Made by a program: the position numbers and the translations under genes. The notes beneath the pieces are model-generated. The model was given only the letters and a program-made list of their open reading frames with translations. It did not search any database and was not told the origin of the DNA. From contig JAIOKI010000013.1 of assembly GCA_028335825.1 (NCBI GenBank), positions 427,433 through 491,432 of the forward strand: a DNA stretch of 64,000 nucleotides, written 5' to 3'. Position 1 is the first letter of the stretch; the number at the start of each line of letters is the position of its first letter. The DNA is from Nosema muscidifuracis. Lineage: Eukaryota > Microsporidia > Nosematidae. This document shows, one piece after another, positions 62,378 through 64,000 of this stretch.

Positions 62378-62482
62378 TTACATATTTAATGTAATAATAT
62401 CATCAGTAGTAGAATATTGATCAGCTAGTAATAATTTGTCATTTTCTTCAACTATGAGTTTAAGAACACATGATGGTGTCAT
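62378..62482 (-). CDS. short conserved-looking peptide or gene remnant
   Basis: A 34-codon frame from an ATG at 62482 reads TPSCVLKLIVEENDKLLLAD, then QYSTTDDIITLNM. It has a beta-hairpin-like, non-repetitive composition unusual for chance frames here. Downstream on the same strand lies another coding-like piece (62.10-62.28 kb), so this may be the first exon-like part of a broken gene. No family recognised. Confidence 0.25.
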   Translation of the reverse strand: MTPSCVLKLIVEENDKLLLADQYSTTDDIITLNM

Positions 62483-62833
62483 TTTGATTGTTTATATAAG
62501 TTAATTATTTTTATACTTATTATGAACAAAAAAACTGTTTTTAAAACAAAATTGATAATTATTCAAAAAAATCATGTAAATTTAAATGATACAGTTATGA
62601 TTTGTTTAAGATTAAAATATTTAATGTTTTAAGTTATTATATCAATAAATAGAATTAGATAGTTAATAAATAATTCAAAAGTTTTTTAATTAAATAATTA
62701 TATAAGTTGATATTTTTCTCAAATACTTCTATTTATATAATTGATCTATTTTCTGTAATTTATATTTATCTTGACTATTTGTATATGTTGTAAAAATATT
62801 GTTAACCCTGCTATATGTGATATTAATATAAAA

Positions 62834-63582
62834 TTATATTTTATTGAGGTATGATATTATAAAAGAATAATACTCTGGATTTCTAGCAGCATCAAAATGA
62901 GTACTTCTTTTCAAATATTGTATAGAACTATTATGTGCCATATTAGCCAACTGTAGACCTTCTGAATTTTTTATAAGAGTATCTTTATCACTTAAGAGAA
63001 ATAAGACATTTTCTAAATATTTGATATCTGTATTCTTCCATGTATCTACTACTAGATATGAAAATATAGAAGAATAAAATTTATACTTAATAACTGATTT
63101 ATAATCAATAAAAGGATTCTCTAAAATAACTTTTGTACATTTCATCAGTCCTACTAAATTGGATAGCTAAACAACAACCAAGTGATTGGCCAAAAACTAT
63201 TAATTTTTTTACCCCTTTTCTTTACAAAATCAGAAAATAAATTGACTTCATTTCGTATTCCTTTTTCTGATGGTACACCTCTAGAATTAAATACACCCCT
63301 CATATTGAATGATAAAACATTATGATTAGTTTTATCAGCCATATCTTGCAATAACTTTTTATAAATAACACCTGAAATGATTGAACCATGGAAGAATATA
63401 ATATCTGTAGAACTATTTTTATCAAACAAATAAATATCAATATTGTTATAAATAGTACGTACTTCCATGACTACAGGTCTCTTCATTGTAAAGAGTATTT
63501 TACGTTGTATAACAAATAATGTAAAGTTTGAAATAAATAATAAATTTATAACAAATATAAAAAATCTATTTATCTTTTTCAT
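62834..63582 (-). pseudogene. alpha/beta hydrolase, BEM46/ABHD13-like (two frame breaks)
   Basis: Starts at the ATG at 63582 behind ACCCATATG. Residues about 5-25 form an N-terminal membrane anchor (FFIFVINLLFISNFTLFVI). The core has IIFFHGS (oxyanion region), NVLSFNMRGVFNSRGVPSE and GI, hallmarks of BEM46/ABHD13 serine hydrolases. A frame change at a GGGG/AAAAAAA tract near 63.21 kb leads to a frame with VFGQSLGCCLAIQFS (nucleophile Ser in GQSLG). A second change near 63.15 kb leads to 62834-63145, holding LFLLSDKDTLI (catalytic Asp) and STHFDA (catalytic His). All triad residues and family motifs are present in order, so the gene was functional recently or the breaks are sequence errors. 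Membrane-anchored esterase/thioesterase-like role; substrate unknown. Confidence 0.75.
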
Positions 63583-63584
63583 AT

Positions 63585-63587
63585 GGG
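63585..63587 (-). promoter_or_regulatory. CCC start-proximal motif
   Basis: On the minus strand TTACCCATATG precedes the hydrolase start, identical in its last nine bases to the signal at the 554 start on the other strand. It supports the ATG at 63582. Confidence 0.5.
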
Positions 63588-64000
63588 TAATATAGTTATA
63601 ATGTTTAACATTAAACTTTTTAAAATTTAATTTACTATTTTAAAAAATATTTTTAGTTTAGATGACAAATCTGGAAATGGTATATAGATTAGTTTAAAAT
63701 GGATAATTATTTAAATTTACTATAAATTGAGGATTTAATATAATGATGTAATTTCTCAAAAATTTATATCTTACATTAAGTTTTCTTCTTATATCAACTT
63801 ATATATAGTATTACTTTATCTAAAATATTGTTTAGTTAATTTTAAAAATGATATATATAATCTAATTTATTCTAGTATAATTCACATTATTTTTAATAAT
63901 ATATAAAATGATTTATAATGAGTCTTTTCATTAATATATAAGACAATAAAATAATTATTTTTAAAATCTAGTAATTCATTAATTTTTTAAAAATAAAAAT
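63588..64000. other. intergenic
   Basis: AT-rich sequence upstream of the hydrolase gene, nothing recognised. Confidence 0.4.

Noticed and set aside
1-64000. tRNA, rRNA, CRISPR array, telomere repeats or bacterial-type signals
   Set aside because: None visible by eye. The gene content is eukaryotic and microsporidian-like.

Overview
The window looks like one contig of a very AT-rich, gene-poor, repeat-laden microsporidian genome. The evidence is a compact 88-residue homeodomain protein, a Dong-like LINE with a restriction-enzyme-like endonuclease, Merlin- and MULE-like DNA transposon remains, Ty3/gypsy fossils, and a CC(C) motif just upstream of several start codons. No introns, tRNA, rRNA or CRISPR array were seen. 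Coding density is roughly 10-15 %, which would fit a large-genome species of the Edhazardia type. The genus is inferred, not proven.

Layout: 0.55-0.96 kb, small secreted protein. 3.65-5.35 kb (-), old gypsy pol fossil. 7.6-8.3 kb (-), broken member 1 of a Cys-rich twin-TM family. 8.65-11.3 kb, first copy of a 2.6 kb duplicated block carrying secreted protein 'family P'. 12.3-13.9 kb (-), secreted 'family Q' gene. 14.5-19 kb, decayed coding-like traces and short direct repeats. 19.6-19.9 kb, small twin-TM protein. 21.7-22.4 kb, MULE-like transposase remnant. 24.1-25.2 kb, Cys-rich member 2, the best preserved. 27.4-27.8 kb (-), second copy of the same transposon family. 28.96-30.6 kb, broken family Q paralogue. 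31.9-32.2 kb (-), homeodomain gene. 33.7-34.2 kb (-), basic hypothetical protein. 36.4-37.0 kb, broken class-II glutamine amidotransferase (asparagine-synthetase-like) gene, abutting a 5'-truncated LINE (37.0-38.4 kb). 38.6-41.0 kb, gypsy fossil. 41.4-42.4 kb (-), Cys-rich member 3. 43.9-45.7 kb, older LINE copy. 46.0-46.2 kb, an isolated GC-richer coding-like island. 46.2-47.3 kb and 49.55-50.5 kb (-), Cys-rich members 4 and 5, both broken. 52.3-53.65 kb, gypsy protease/RT fossil. 54.3-57 kb, DNA transposon remains. 58.2-61.0 kb, second copy of the duplicated block. 62.8-63.6 kb (-), alpha/beta hydrolase broken by two frame changes.

The main result is that most recognisable host genes belong to three unrecognised families of secreted or membrane proteins: five Cys-rich twin-TM members, two family P copies and two family Q copies. 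Nearly every member is interrupted, often at runs of 7-8 A. Either this is a graveyard of rapidly turning-over surface/secreted gene families, or the assembly carries homopolymer indels. Comparing the break positions, which differ between paralogues, argues against one shared programmed frameshift.
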